The position numbers and the translations under genes are program-made. A DNA stretch of 64,000 bases from Candidula unifasciata (lineage: Eukaryota; Mollusca; Gastropoda; Stylommatophora; Geomitridae), in the NCBI GenBank assembly GCA_905116865.2, contig CAJHNH020000805.1, forward strand, positions 455,302 through 519,301, given 5' to 3'. This document shows positions 45,077 to 56,524 of the stretch, one piece after another. The notes under the pieces are model-generated. The model was given only the letters and a program-made list of their open reading frames with translations. It ran no database searches and was not told where the DNA came from. Within the stretch, counting starts at the first letter, position 1; every line of letters starts with the position of its first letter.

Positions 45077-45201
45077 AGAAATCCCTGCAGAGGTATGTAG
45101 TTTCTGCCACATCCGATAGTGTCAGGTATGGCAATGAGCTGCCCTTGCACCTTTATGACACCACCTGCATGCAGTGTGTCGGCAGAAGCTGTAAAATCAA
45201 G
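45077..45201 (+). CDS. VWDE: VWDE-like gene, exon 13 (Cys-rich, YDTTCMQC)
   Basis: Acceptor TTGATGTTTTCAG, donor ATCAAG|GTAAGA; phase 1 in, phase 0 out. It encodes a strand VRYGNELPLHLY and then DTTCMQCVGRSCKIK. The (L/V)YD..C..C....C pattern is strongly conserved in VWDE proteins directly before the C-(L/I)I-D-x-VC module, which follows here in the next exon. An ORF reading past 45201 to 45306 is intron read-through. Confidence 0.9.
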
Positions 45202-45635
45202 GTAAGATCCTTAATTTATGGTGGGGTCATAACCCTGATATATTCCTTCTTGTATTCTGCATTGATTAAAAGACATGTCATCAACATTCTCGTGTCATAC
45301 CCATAAACATCCATTGCTGACAGCAGATCTCTAGATGTTTAGGTTCCATTTTCCCCCCAAGGCAGTCTAGCTGGCTACACGGTGGACACATCCATGCTGT
45401 CTGCAGGAAGTATAAGGCCTAGTTTTTATTGTTGTTTGCTCAGTCTGCACTTAGTTACCCCACTACTGGCACACTATAATAACAATTTGGCTCTAATGGC
45501 TAGCACAGCTGGAAATGTGTCTTATGAAAACTCACTCCATATCTGTACTGCAAATGCAAACCAGTCCACATTCTGGTAATTTAGTGATACCTAAGACAAC
45601 ATCCGTACACACATCTTTACTAGTTGGTGGTACTG
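45202..45635. other. Intron 13, 5' part
   Basis: Unique sequence after the exon 13 donor. No exon, repeat or element recognised. Confidence 0.6.
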
Positions 45636-45639
45636 ATGA

Positions 45640-45945
45640 ATGACATCCAATGATATCACAGCTATCTATTCCATCCAGCGATATTACAGCTATCTATTCC
45701 ATCCAATGATATCACAGCTATCTATTCCATCCAATGATATCACAGCTATCTATTCCATCCAGCGATATCACAGCTATCTATTCCATCCAGCGATATCACA
45801 GCTATCTATTTCATCCAATGATATCACAGCTATCTGTTTCATCCAATGATATCACAGCTATCTGTTCCATCCAATGATATCACAGCTATCTATTTCATCC
45901 AATGATATCACAGCTATCTGTTCCATCCAATGATATCACGTTTTC
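45640..45945. repeat. 28-bp minisatellite (GATATC-containing)
   Basis: About eleven copies of a unit containing ATCCAATGATATCACAGCTA and TCTATTCC. Confidence 0.94.
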
Positions 45946-46269
45946 TTGCCAGCCACCCTGCCATATTTTTTAATCATCCTCAAGGCCATGATTTTCGTAT
46001 TTGAAGTCAACATAAGCCCACTGTCAAGCCCAGCCAGAACTGGTTACAGCAAAGACATACTCTGTGAAGTAGAGACCCCTGTGGCATGTACTGTACACAC
46101 CATTTAATCAGTTTCTTTGATGATTCAGAACAAGAGTCCTTTACCTTGCTTGCCATACATTTGATTTTGTTTACACTATGAAGACGGCTAGAATTTCATG
46201 GATTTTTAGAAGTTAACTAGACTGTCTGGTTTGTACATTTCTGGATTAGTGATTTCCTCAGTCAATAAT

Positions 46270-49200
46270 TGAGATATGTCTGAAGGGAGAGACATGTTTG
46301 AAGAGAGATAAGTCTGAAGGGAGAGACATGTTTAAAGGGAGAGACATGTTTGAAGGAAGAGACATGTTTGAAGAGAGGGACATGTCTGAAGGGAGAGACA
46401 TGTTTGAAGAGAGAGACATGTTTGAAGAGAGAGACATGTCTGAAGGGACAGACATGTCTGAAGGGAGAGACATGTTTGAAGGGAGAGACGTGTCTGAAGG
46501 GACAGACATGTCTGAAGGGAGAGACATGTTTGAAGGGAGAGACATGTTTGAAGGGAGAGACATGTCTGAAGGGAGAGACATGTTTGAAGGGAGAGACATG
46601 TTTGAAGGGAGAGACATGTTTGAAGAGAGAGACATGTTTGAAGAAAAGAGACATGTTTGAAGGGAGAGACATGTCTGAAGGGAGAGACATGTTTGAAGAA
46701 AGAGACATGTCTGAAGAGAGAGACATGTTTGAAGGGAGAGACATGTTTGAAGAGAGAGACATGTTTGAAGGGAGAGATATGTTTGAAGAGAGAGACATGT
46801 TTGAAGAGAGAGACATGTTTAAAGAAAAGAGACATGTTTGAAGGGAGAGACATGTCTGAAGGGAGAGACATGTTTGAAGAAAGAGACATGTTTGAAGGGA
46901 GAGACATGTTTGAAGAGAGGGACATGTCTGAAGGGAGAGACATGTTTTAAGAGAGAGACATTTTTGAAGAGAGAGACATGTCTGAAGGGAGAGACATGTC
47001 TGAAGGGAGAGACATGTTTGAAGGGAGAGACATGTCTGAAGGGACAGACATGTCTGAAGGGAGAGACATGTTTGAAGGGAGAGACAAGTTTGAAGGGAGA
47101 GACATGTCTGAAGGGAGAGACATGTTTGAAGGGAGAGACATGTTTTAAGGGAGAGATATGTTTGAAGAGAGAGACATGTTTGAAGAGAGAGACATGTTTA
47201 AAGAAAAGATACATGTTTGAAGGGAGAGACATGTCTGAAGGGAGAGACATGTTTGAAGAAAGAGACATGTCTTAAGAGAGAGACATGTTTGAAGGGAGAG
47301 ACATGTTTGAAGAGAGAGACATGTTTGAAGAGAGAGACATGTTTGAAGAGAGAGACATGTTTGAAGGGAGAGACATGTTTGAAGAGAGAGACATGTTTGA
47401 AGAGAGAGACATGTTTGAAGGGAGAGACATGTTTGAAGGAAGAGACATGTTTGAAGGGAGAGACATGTTTGAAGGGAGAGACATGTTTGAAGGAAGAGAC
47501 ATGTTTAAAGGGAGAGACATGTTTGAAGAGAGAGACATGTTTGAAGGGAGAGACATGTCTGAAGGGAGAGACATGTCTGAAGGGACAGACATGTCTGAAG
47601 GGAGAGACATGTTTGAAGGGAGAGACATGTTTGAAGGGAGAGACATGTCTGAAGGGAGAGACATGTTTGAAGGGAGAGACATGTTTAAAGGGAGAGATAT
47701 GTTTGAAGAGAGAGACATGTTTGAAGGGAGAGACATGTTTAAAGAAAAGAGACATGTCTGAAGGGAGAGACATGTCTGAAGGGAGAGACATGTTTGAAGG
47801 GAGAGACATGTTTGAAGGGAGAGACATGTTTGAAGGGAGAGATATGTTTGAAGAGAGAGACATGTTTGAAGAGAGAGACATGTTTAAAGAAAAGAGACAT
47901 GTTTGAAGGGAGAGACATGTCTGAAGGGAGAGACATGTTTGAAGAAAGAGACATGTTTGAAGGGAGAGACATGTTTGAAGAGAGAGACATGTTTGAAGAG
48001 AGAGACATGTTTGAAGGAAGAGACATGTTTGAAGAGAGGGACATGTCTGAAGGGAGAGACATGTTTGAAGAGAGAGACATGTTTGAAGAGAGAGACATGT
48101 TTGAAGGGAGAGACATGTCTGAAGGGAGAGACATGTTTGAAGGGAGAGACATGTTTGAAGGGAGAGACATGTCTGAAGGGAGAGACATGTTTGAAGGGAG
48201 AGACATGTTTGAAGGGAGAGACATGTCTGAAGGGAGAGACATGTTTGAAGGGAGAGACATGTTTTAAGGGAGAGATATGTTTGAAGAGAGAGACATGTTT
48301 GAAGAGAGAGACATGTTTAAAGAAAAGAGACATGTTTGAAGGGAGAGACATGTCTGAAGGGAGAGACATGTTTGAAGAAAGAGACATGTCTGAAGAGAGA
48401 GACATGTTTGAAGGGAGAGACATGTTTGAAGAGAGAGACATGTTTGAAGAGAGAGACATGTTTGAAGAGAGAGACATGTTTGAAGGGAGAGACATGTTTG
48501 AAGAGAGACATGTTTGAAGGGAGAGACATGTTTGAAGGGAGAGACATGTTTGAAGGAAGAGACATGTTTGAAGGGAGAGACATGTTTGAAGAGAGAGACA
48601 TGTTTGAAGGGAGAGACATGTTTAAAGGGAGAGACATGTTTGAAGAGAGAGACATGTTTGAAGGGAGAGACATGTTTGAAGAGAGAGACATGTTTGAAGA
48701 GAGAGACATGTTTGAAGAGAGAGACATGTTTGAAGGGAGAGACATGTTTGAAGGGAGAGACATGTTTGAAGGGAGAGACATGTCTGAAGGGAGAGACATG
48801 TTTGAAGAAAGAGACATGTCTGAAGAGAGAGACATGTTTGAAGGGAGAGACATGTTTGAAGAGAGAGACATGTTTGAAGAGAGAGACATGTTTGAAGGAA
48901 GAGACATGTTTGAAGAGAGGGACATGTCTGAAGGGAGAGACATGTTTTAAGAGAGAGACATGTTTGAAGAGAGAGACATGTCTGAAGGGAGAGACATGTC
49001 TGAAGGGAGAGACATGTTTGAAGAGAGAGACATGTCTGAAGGGAGAGACATGTCTGAAGGGAGAGACATGTTTAAAGGGAGAGACATGTCTGAAGGGAGA
49101 GACATGTCTGAAGGGAGAAACATGTTTGAAGGGAGAGACATGTTTAAAGGGAGAGACATGTTTGAAGGCAGAGATATGTTTGAAGAGAGAGACATGTTTG

Positions 49201-50040
49201 AAGAGAGAGACATGTTTAAAGAAAAGAGACATGTTTGAAGGGAGAGACATGTTTGAAGAAAGAGACATGTCTGAAGAGAGAGACATGTTTGAAGGGAGAG
49301 ACATGTTTGAAGAGAGAGACATGTTTGAAGAGAGAGACATGTTTGAAGGGAGAGACATGTTTGAAGAGAGACATGTTTGGAGGGAGAGACATGTTTGAAG
49401 GGAGAGACATGTTTGAAGGAAGAGACATGTTTGAAGGGAGAGACATGTTTGAAGAGAGAGACATGTTTGAAGGGAGAGACATGTCTGAAGGGAGAGACAT
49501 GTCTGAAGGGAGAGACATGTTTGAAGAGAGACATGTTTGAAGAGAGAGACATGTTTGAAGGGAGAGACATGTTTGAAGGGAGAGACATGTTTGAAGGGAG
49601 AGACCTGTTTGAAGGGAGAGACATGTTTGAAGGGAGAGACAATTTTTAAGAGGGACATATGTTTGAAGGAAGAGACATGTTTTAAGAGAGACACATGTTT
49701 CAAGGAAGAGACAGGTTTTAAGAGAGACACATGTTTGAAGGAAGAGACAGGTTTTAAGAGAGAGAGAGAGAGACATGTTTGAAGGAAGAGACATGTTTTA
49801 AGAGAGAGACATGTTTGAAGGAAGAGACATGTTTGAAGTGAGAAACATGTTTTAAGGAAGAGACAGGTTTTAAGAGAGTGACATGTTTGAAGGAAGAGAC
49901 AGGTATTAAGAGAGAGACATGTTTGAAGAGAGAGTAGGTTTTAAGAGAGACATGTTTGAAGGGAGAGACAGGTTTGAAGGAAGAGACAGGTTTGAAGGAA
50001 GAGTGACATGTTTCAAGAGAGAGACATATTTGAAGGACGA
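46270..50040. repeat. 18-bp purine-rich minisatellite, about 205 copies
   Basis: The unit is GAAGGGAGAGACATGTTT, with GAGAGAGAC, TGTCTG and GGACAGAC variants. 18 is a multiple of 3, and open frames run on both strands for hundreds of residues (MSLPSN/MSLSSN-type cycles on -, GRDMFE/GETCLK cycles on +). A marker block GAAGAAAAGAGACATGTTTG recurs near 46641, 46822, 47204, 47887, 48320 and 49215, showing higher-order duplication. The right end (49640-50040) is decayed with AGGTTTTAAGAGAG. Confidence 0.97.
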
Positions 50041-50099
50041 GCTAGTCCTAGATATGATAAACAAGTGCCTCATGTCCATGTACATTGTGATAAACGCAA

Positions 50100-51030
50100 T
50101 AATGTGGTGATATTACCGATCCTTGTGGTGTTAATGTGATGTTATTACTGATCCTTGTGATGTTAATGTGGTGATATTACTGATCCTTGTGATGTTAATG
50201 TGGTGATATTACTGATCCTTGTGATGTTAATGTGGTGTTATTACTGATCCTTGTGATGTTATTACTGATCCTTGTGATGATGTGGTGATATTAATGTGTT
50301 AATGTGGTGTTATTACTGATCCTTGTGATGTTAATGTGGTGTTATTACTGATCCTTGTGATGTTAATGTGGTGGTATTACTGATCCTTGTGATGTTAATG
50401 TGGTGATATTACTGATCCTTGTGTGTTAATTTGGTGTTATTACTGATCCTTGTGATGTTATTACTGATCCTTGTGATGTGGTGTTACTGATGTGGTGTTA
50501 ATGTGGTGATATACTGATCCTTGTGTTAATGTGGTGTTAATGTGGTGTTAATGTATGATACTGATCCTTTGTGATGTTAATGTGGTGTGATCCTTGTGAT
50601 GTTAATTGTACTGATATTTGATCCTTGTGATGTTAATGTGGTGTTAATGTGGTGATATTACTGATCCTTGTGGTGTTAATGTGATGTTATTACTGATCCT
50701 TGTGATGTTAATGTGGTGATATTACTGATCCTTGTGATGTTAATGTGGTGGTATTACTGATCCTTGTGATGTTAATGTGGTGATATTACTGATCCTTGTG
50801 ATGTTAATGTGGTGATATTACTGATCCTTGTGATGTTAATGTGGTGATATTACTGATCCTTGTGGTGTTAATGTGGTGTTATTACTGATCCTTGTGGTGT
50901 TAATGTGGTGTTATTACTGATCCTTGTGGTGTTAATGTGGTGATATTACTGATCCTTGTGGTGTTAATGTGGTGTTATTACTGATCCTTGTGGTGTTAAT
51001 GTGGTGATATTACTGATCCTTGTGGTGATG
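50100..51030. repeat. 32-bp minisatellite ending at the last acceptor
   Basis: About 28 copies of a unit containing GTTAATGTGGTGATATTACT and GATCCTTGTG. It is regular at both ends but scrambled by deletions between about 50250 and 50640. The last unit runs into TGTTCTCCACAG, the acceptor of the terminal exon. Confidence 0.95.
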
Positions 51031-51040
51031 TTCTCCACAG

Positions 51041-51154
51041 AACCTGACCTGCCTCATCAAAGATGTCTGCTACCACAATGGGGACAGAAACAAAGAGAAC
51101 CAAGAGCAAGTCTGTGATGTAAAGATGAGTCAATTAAACTGGTCAAAACATTGA
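51041..51154 (+). CDS. VWDE: VWDE-like gene, terminal exon 14
   Basis: Acceptor GTGATGTTCTCCACAG; phase 0 in. It encodes 37 residues beginning NLTCLIKDVCYHNGDRN and ending QLNWSKH, followed by TGA at 51152-51154. The C(L/I)I..VCY..GD.N motif matches the module after the YD..C..C exon in VWDE proteins. Vertebrate VWDE continues into many EGF repeats; this product stops here. So it is either a short invertebrate form or a copy with an alternative last exon. The exon follows directly on the 32-bp array with no spacer. Confidence 0.85.
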   Translation, partial: NLTCLIKDVCYHNGDRNKENQEQVCDVKMSQLNWSKH

Positions 51155-53025
51155 GGAAACATCACTGATTACAGAGATGGAATGTCACATCAGCTCGAAA
51201 CAGTCAACCGTGAGGAGAGATTTGTGGCTAGAATAGCTATATGTTAAGGGCATCAAATGACTTGAATGGTCCATTACTGTGTTACAATCAATCAATCGAT
51301 CTGGTGCCGTCTACATAGGAAAAGTTGGTTGCCACGGATTTTCAACAAAAGCATTTTTTGTTTTGGTTGAACACTCACTCAGACTGATGTATATTTCCCC
51401 CTTTTGTATCGTTGTCTACCTCTTGCTTTCTCGCCTCCAAATGTTTTGTCTATTATAGTTGTTAAAAAAGCATTGTGTTTTATAACGAAGCCAAAAGAAG
51501 TTCATTTTTCTCACTAATTATTGATTTATTTTGTAAACATTTGTTTTCCCAATTTATTACAGTAATTCTATTTTCATCCAATCACCGCAGCACTCCCCAT
51601 TGCATTGTTTTTGTTTCCAGTGTAGATATATATATATATATATTCTTATGTATACACACATTTTTAGAGACTGAGTTCTATTTTCTAGTTGCCTGTTGAT
51701 TGTCCAGGTTTCTGTGTCCTACAGCCGGGCTCAGTCAACCTCACATCTAACTTGTCTTGTGATCTGGTAATCTTAGTTCCAGCTCAACAGCGAGCAGGTC
51801 ACCCCATAGTAGCTCCGCCCCTGTGCCAACGGACAAGATACAGAATGTCCAGTTGAGTTGATTCAAGTACTGACATCACAGCAGGCATGACATTCCCATA
51901 AGCGCTCTGTCGCCATCTTCAGCAGCCAGTGCAGAGTTCCAATTCTAATGGGGCAAGTAGCATTCTGATGAAACGTGGGTCTGGCCTTTCCTCTGAGCCT
52001 CGAGCATCTGCCAGAACCTGTCGTCACTTCCCCCTGCATCAATCTTGCAGACTGTGGTGATCCATTTGCTCCTCCGAAGTGTACACGCTCTCCTACAAAG
52101 CCCTAATCATGTCTGACTTATCATGTACCATTATTCCACCAAGTTGTGCAAAGCCATCCAGTTTGTCCACCTGTTCATTTCCCACCACCGGCCTGTCCTG
52201 ACGAAAAAATCCAGATAATACTCCTCACTCTTGTCCTCTGTAGCAAAGCATGCCACTCTACACGAAGCATACCTGTCCTGATCTTCCTCAGCATGCTTTC
52301 TGAGTCAATTACCATCAGGGTGTGCGTGTATGTGTATGTGTGTATATATGTGTATGTGTGTGTGTGTGTCGTATTCTCTACGCGGAAATGTCTATCACTG
52401 CCCCTAGTGGAAATGTTGACACGGCTGCAGCCTCAGCAAATCTACTTAAATACAAACGCATAAAGAAAAATAAGGCAGCCATCAGAAGGGCTAATACAAA
52501 CAGTCCAACGTTATAAATGCAGTTCATCATCGACGGAAGCAGCAGTTGCAAACAGATCAGCGCTTGCACATGCAATCAATTTTAATCACAAAAGACAGCA
52601 CCAATTCTATGGCCAGGTGCCATTTTGTGAATCTACAGTTCACAACACCATGCTGGTCACAGTTGAAAAAACATTGCAAATGAAATCTACAGCTCACAGT
52701 GTCGCGCCATGGGCTCAGTAGCTGGATGATAAAACTACATCATTTCAGTCTAAAAAAAAAAAAATGCAACAGCACTGAACTTTTGCCATGAGTAAAAACA
52801 GTCACCGTGCCTAGTGTCAATTTTGACCCGGATATCTGTTTTGATTATAATTTACTATTCTCATTTTCATTGTGTTGTTAATCTCTCTATTACAGCTGTC
52901 AGTAGCTTGTGCGTCTTGGTGCCTATATTAAAGCCATTCCTAACCTCCTGTTGAATTCTGTTCCACTTCTGCGTACATCTGATGTTACATGTCCAGGGTA
53001 GGGTTGTTAGGGTAGACTGACGTCA
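51155..53025. other. Probable 3' UTR and intergenic sequence
   Basis: Follows the TGA of the VWDE-like gene. It contains a TA-run at 51628-51642, a TGTG tract at 52321-52370, and an A-run at 52752-52764. I find no clear AATAAA; ATTAAA near 52927 is weak. No coding sequence recognised. The end of the transcript is not located. Confidence 0.5.
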
Positions 53026-53029
53026 GACC

Positions 53030-54310
53030 AGCTCAGACCTCATCCTTTGTGTGTTTACTTACTGGGACATGGGGGCTGATGTCAGACCAGCTCAGACCTC
53101 ATCCTTTGTGTGTTTACTTACTGGGACATAGGAGCTGACATCAGACCAGCTCTGACCTCATCCTTTGTGTGTTTACTTACTGGGACATAGGAGCTGACAT
53201 CAGACCAGCTCTGACCTCATCCTTTGTGTGTTTACTTACTGGGACATCGGGGCTGATGTCAGACCAGCTCTGACCTCATCCTTTGTGTGTTTACTTACTG
53301 GGACATAGGAGCTGACATCAGACCAGCTCAGACCTCATCCTTTGTGTGTTTACTTACTGGGACATGGGGGCTGATGTCAGACCAGCTCAGACCTCATCCT
53401 TTGTGTGTTTACTTACTGGGACATGGGGGCTGACGTCAGACCAGCTCTGACCTCATCCTTTGTGTGTTTACTTACTGGGACATCGGGGCTGATGTCAGAC
53501 CAGCTCAGACCTAATCCTTTGTGTGTTTACTTACTGGGACATGGGGGCTGACGTCAGACCAGCTCTGACCTCATCCTTTGTGTGTTTACTTACTGGGACA
53601 TCGGGGCTGATGTCAGACCAGCTCAGACCTCATCCTTTGTGTGTTTACTTACTGGGACATGGGGGCTGACATCAGACCAGCTCTGACCTCATCCTTTGTG
53701 TGTTTACTTACTGGGACATAGGAGCTGACATCAGACCAGCTCTGACCTCATCCTTTGTGTGTTTACTTACTGGGACATAGGAGCTGACATCAGACCAGCT
53801 CTGACCTCATCCTTTGTGTGTTTACTTACTGGGACATAGGAGCTGACATCAGACCAGCTCAGACCTCATCCTTTGTGTGTTTACTTACTGGGACATAGGA
53901 GCTGACATCAGACCAGCTCTGACCTCATCCTTTGTGTGTTTACTTACTGGGACATGGGGGCTGATGTCAGGCCAGCTCAGACCTCATCCTTTGTGTGTTT
54001 ACTTACTGGGACATGGGGGCTGATGTCAGACCAGCTCAGACCTCATCCTTTGTGTGTTTACTTACTGGGACATAGGAGCTGACATCAGACAAGCTCAGAC
54101 CTCATCCTTTGTGTGTTTACTTACTGGGACATTGGGGCTGATGTCAGACCAGCTCAGACCTCATCCTTTGTGTGTTTACTTACTGGGACATGGGGGCTGA
54201 TGTCAGACCAGCTCAGACCTCATCCTTTGTGTGTTTACTTACTGGGACATGGGGGCTGATGTCAGACCAGCTCAGACCTCATCCTTTGTGTGTTTACTTA
54301 CTGGGACATA
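53030..54310. repeat. 59-bp minisatellite, about 22 copies
   Basis: The unit contains CATCCTTTGTGTGTTTACTT and ACTGGGACATAGGAGCTGAC with a TCAGACCAGCTCAGACC join. Two main variants alternate (ATAGGAGCTGACAT and ATGGGGGCTGATGT). Confidence 0.95.
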
Positions 54311-54418
54311 GGGGCTGCTGGATCAGACTGATGAGATTTCTAACAACAAGCAGCACAACCAAAGAATGAGTTTAGTGATTTTCGCTTTAAGAGCTTTAAA
54401 TTTTTTGTGTATGTTTTA

Positions 54419-54493
<75 letters not shown>

Positions 54494-54523
54494 TGTTCAT
54501 GTGCGCGTACATGTGTCTGCGTG

Positions 54524-54578
<55 letters not shown>
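54419..54578. repeat. (GA)n and (GT)n microsatellites
   Basis: GA runs at 54430-54493 and GT runs at 54529-54578, separated by a mixed stretch. Arg/Glu-rich and Val/Cys-rich ORFs here are artefacts. Confidence 0.95.
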
Positions 54579-54582
<4 letters not shown>

Positions 54583-54599
54583 TTTGACCATTGTTATGC

Positions 54600-54995
54600 T
54601 GAAATAAATAATTACGAACTGAAACCAATAATCTTGAAATATTGTTCGCCCAGTAAACGTGTGATCTCTTGTGTAAAGTGTGGTTGTATGTCTGTGGGTT
54701 AGGGGTTACGGATGCAGTCTCATAAATCTGATATACAGGTCTCTAATTCATTCGCAGGCTTTTTGGCAACAGGCCGTGTTGCATTGATGTTGACAGTAGC
54801 ATGAGCATCAAACTATGCAAAAAGCAATGGCAAACTACTGAAAATGCTTTAGTGAGAGCAAGAATAGTCAACATATGCCGGAGTTGGTCTGCTGTTCCCT
54901 GTAAGCGATGCGCTACTAAATATACTCGGGGTGGGTGGGGGGGGGGGAGGGTGGGCTGAGTTGTAGACAAAGTCCAAGATGGAATGATGCCATCT
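54600..54995. other. Unique spacer with a G-run
   Basis: No gene recognised. A G-rich tract at 54929-54955. ORFs on both strands show no family resemblance. Confidence 0.55.
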
Positions 54996-54997
54996 GA

Positions 54998-55540
54998 GAC
55001 ACTCGACAACAGCACGATGTGTCAATGCTCGGGACAGATACAAGCGACAACAGCACGATTTGTCAATGTTCGGGACGGATACAAGCAACAACAGCACGAT
55101 GTGTCAATGCTCGGGACGGATACAAGCGACAACAGCACGATGTGTCAATGCTCGGGACGGATACAAGCGACAACAGCACGATGTGTTAATGCTCGGGACG
55201 GATACAAGCGACAACAGCAAGATGTATCAATGCTCGGGACGGATACAAGCGACAACAGCACGATGTGTCAATGCTCCGGACGGATACAAGCGACAACAGC
55301 AAGATGTGTCAATGCTCGGGACGGATACAAGCGACAACAGCAAGATGTGTCAATGCTCGGGATGGATACAAGCGACAACAGCAAGATGTGTCAATGCTCG
55401 GGACGGATACAAGCGACAACAGCAAGATGTGTCAATGCTCCGGACGGATACAAGCGACAACAGCAAGATGTGTCAATGCTTGAGACAGATACAAGCGACA
55501 ACAGCACGATGTGTCAATGCTCCGGACGGATACAAGCGAA
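54998..55540. repeat. 41-bp minisatellite, about 13 copies
   Basis: The unit contains CAATGCTCGGGACGGATACA and AGCGACAACAGCAAGATGTG. It has no stops on the + strand and 41 is not a multiple of 3, so all + frames are open (Cys/Gln/Arg-rich cycle). It is followed by a C-run (55544-55560) and an AAG/GAG-rich tract (55600-55695). Confidence 0.95.
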
Positions 55541-55849
55541 AGCTCCCCCCCCCCCCCCCCACCCCCAAAGGAATTAATCATGAAACCAGAAGCAGTAAAG
55601 AAACCAGAAGTAAAGAAACCAGAAGTATTAAAAAGAAGAAGAAGAAGGATGAGGTGGAGGAGGAGGAGGAGGAAGAAGAAAAAGAAGACGAAGGGCTTGA
55701 CTGTGGCAGAAGTGTGAAAGGGACCGTCACTGTCTATGAGACATTGATACCTTGTCTGAGTTACCCAGATGCTGGCTTTTCCGGTGTAGTTCCAAATTCT
55801 GCTTGTGCTCAACGATGCTTCTTCTTCTTCTTCTTCTTAAATCTTTGCT

Positions 55850-56270
55850 GAGTGTTTTGATTTCTGGTTTTGGCACTGGATGTGTGTGTTGTTTCTCCTT
55901 TATACCATATTTTGCAAGTCTGTCTGCTAACTCATTTCCTGGTATGCCGTAGTGAGCCAGGATCCACTAGAGAACGATTTGATTGTTCTCTGTTTAGCCG
56001 CAGGGTTATTTCTCTCTCATTGTTGTCTCTTGGATCTCTCTGAGTCGCATGGAGGACTGAAATGCAGTCACAAAGAAAAACAATTTTGCTGGTTTTTAAT
56101 TTTTCTTTCATTGGATGGCTGCATCAAAAATTGCTTGCTGCTTTGCTCTGAAGTTTGCTGAGTCTTCTAGAGGCGCATGACGTTTCTACTGTGGTCTCAT
56201 CTTGCAGCATGATAACCGATTCAGCTCCTCTGTTTTGTGTGCTCGCTCCAATGATCCATCGATGTAAATG
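55850..56270 (-). pseudogene. LINE RNase H fragment (second, different LINE)
   Basis: Read on the - strand in shifting frames: VYIDGS (56265-56248), FFFVTAFQSSMRLREIQ with the usual SDS position degraded, then LVWIPAHYGIPGNELADRLA around 55970-55900 after allowing one stop or frameshift. Next comes KYGIKEKQHTHPVPKPEIK. The TDGS-like start and the W(V/I)P.H.GI.GNE.AD.LAK motif are those of a LINE-encoded RNase H, distinct in sequence from the one at 25406-26161. It is a fossil. Confidence 0.7.
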
Positions 56271-56374
56271 TGTGTCCATACATACATATATCTATGCCTG
56301 GGTGTGTGTGTGTGCTCGCTCCAATGATCCATCGATGTAAATGTGTGTCCATACATACATATATCTATGCCTGG

Positions 56375-56380
<6 letters not shown>
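56248..56380. repeat. Direct duplication of about 66 bp
   Basis: GCTCGCTCCAATGATCCATC and the following 45 bases occur at 56248 and again at 56314, identical as far as I can see. The duplication copies the 5' end of the RNase H fragment. Confidence 0.88.

Positions 56381-56384
<4 letters not shown>

Positions 56385-56441
<57 letters not shown>
56385..56441. repeat. (TA)n microsatellite
   Basis: About 27 uninterrupted TA dinucleotides. Confidence 0.97.
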
Positions 56442-56447
<6 letters not shown>

Positions 56448-56524
56448 CTGATTCAGTCAGACTGTCATATACAAACAGGTAAAGTGACCAAAAAAAGTGT
56501 GTCTGTCTCCCTCATTCCCTATCA

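Noticed and set aside
46258..49794. Dozens of ORFs on both strands (MSLPSN, GETCLK cycles)
   Set aside because: Product of the 18-bp array, where both strands lack stops.
54984..55851. + strand ORFs of 197 and 263 residues with Cys/Gln/Arg repeat and a Lys/Glu-rich tail
   Set aside because: 41-bp array open in all + frames, running into a C-run and an AAG/GAG tract; no homology. The region beyond 55850 is a LINE fossil on the other strand.
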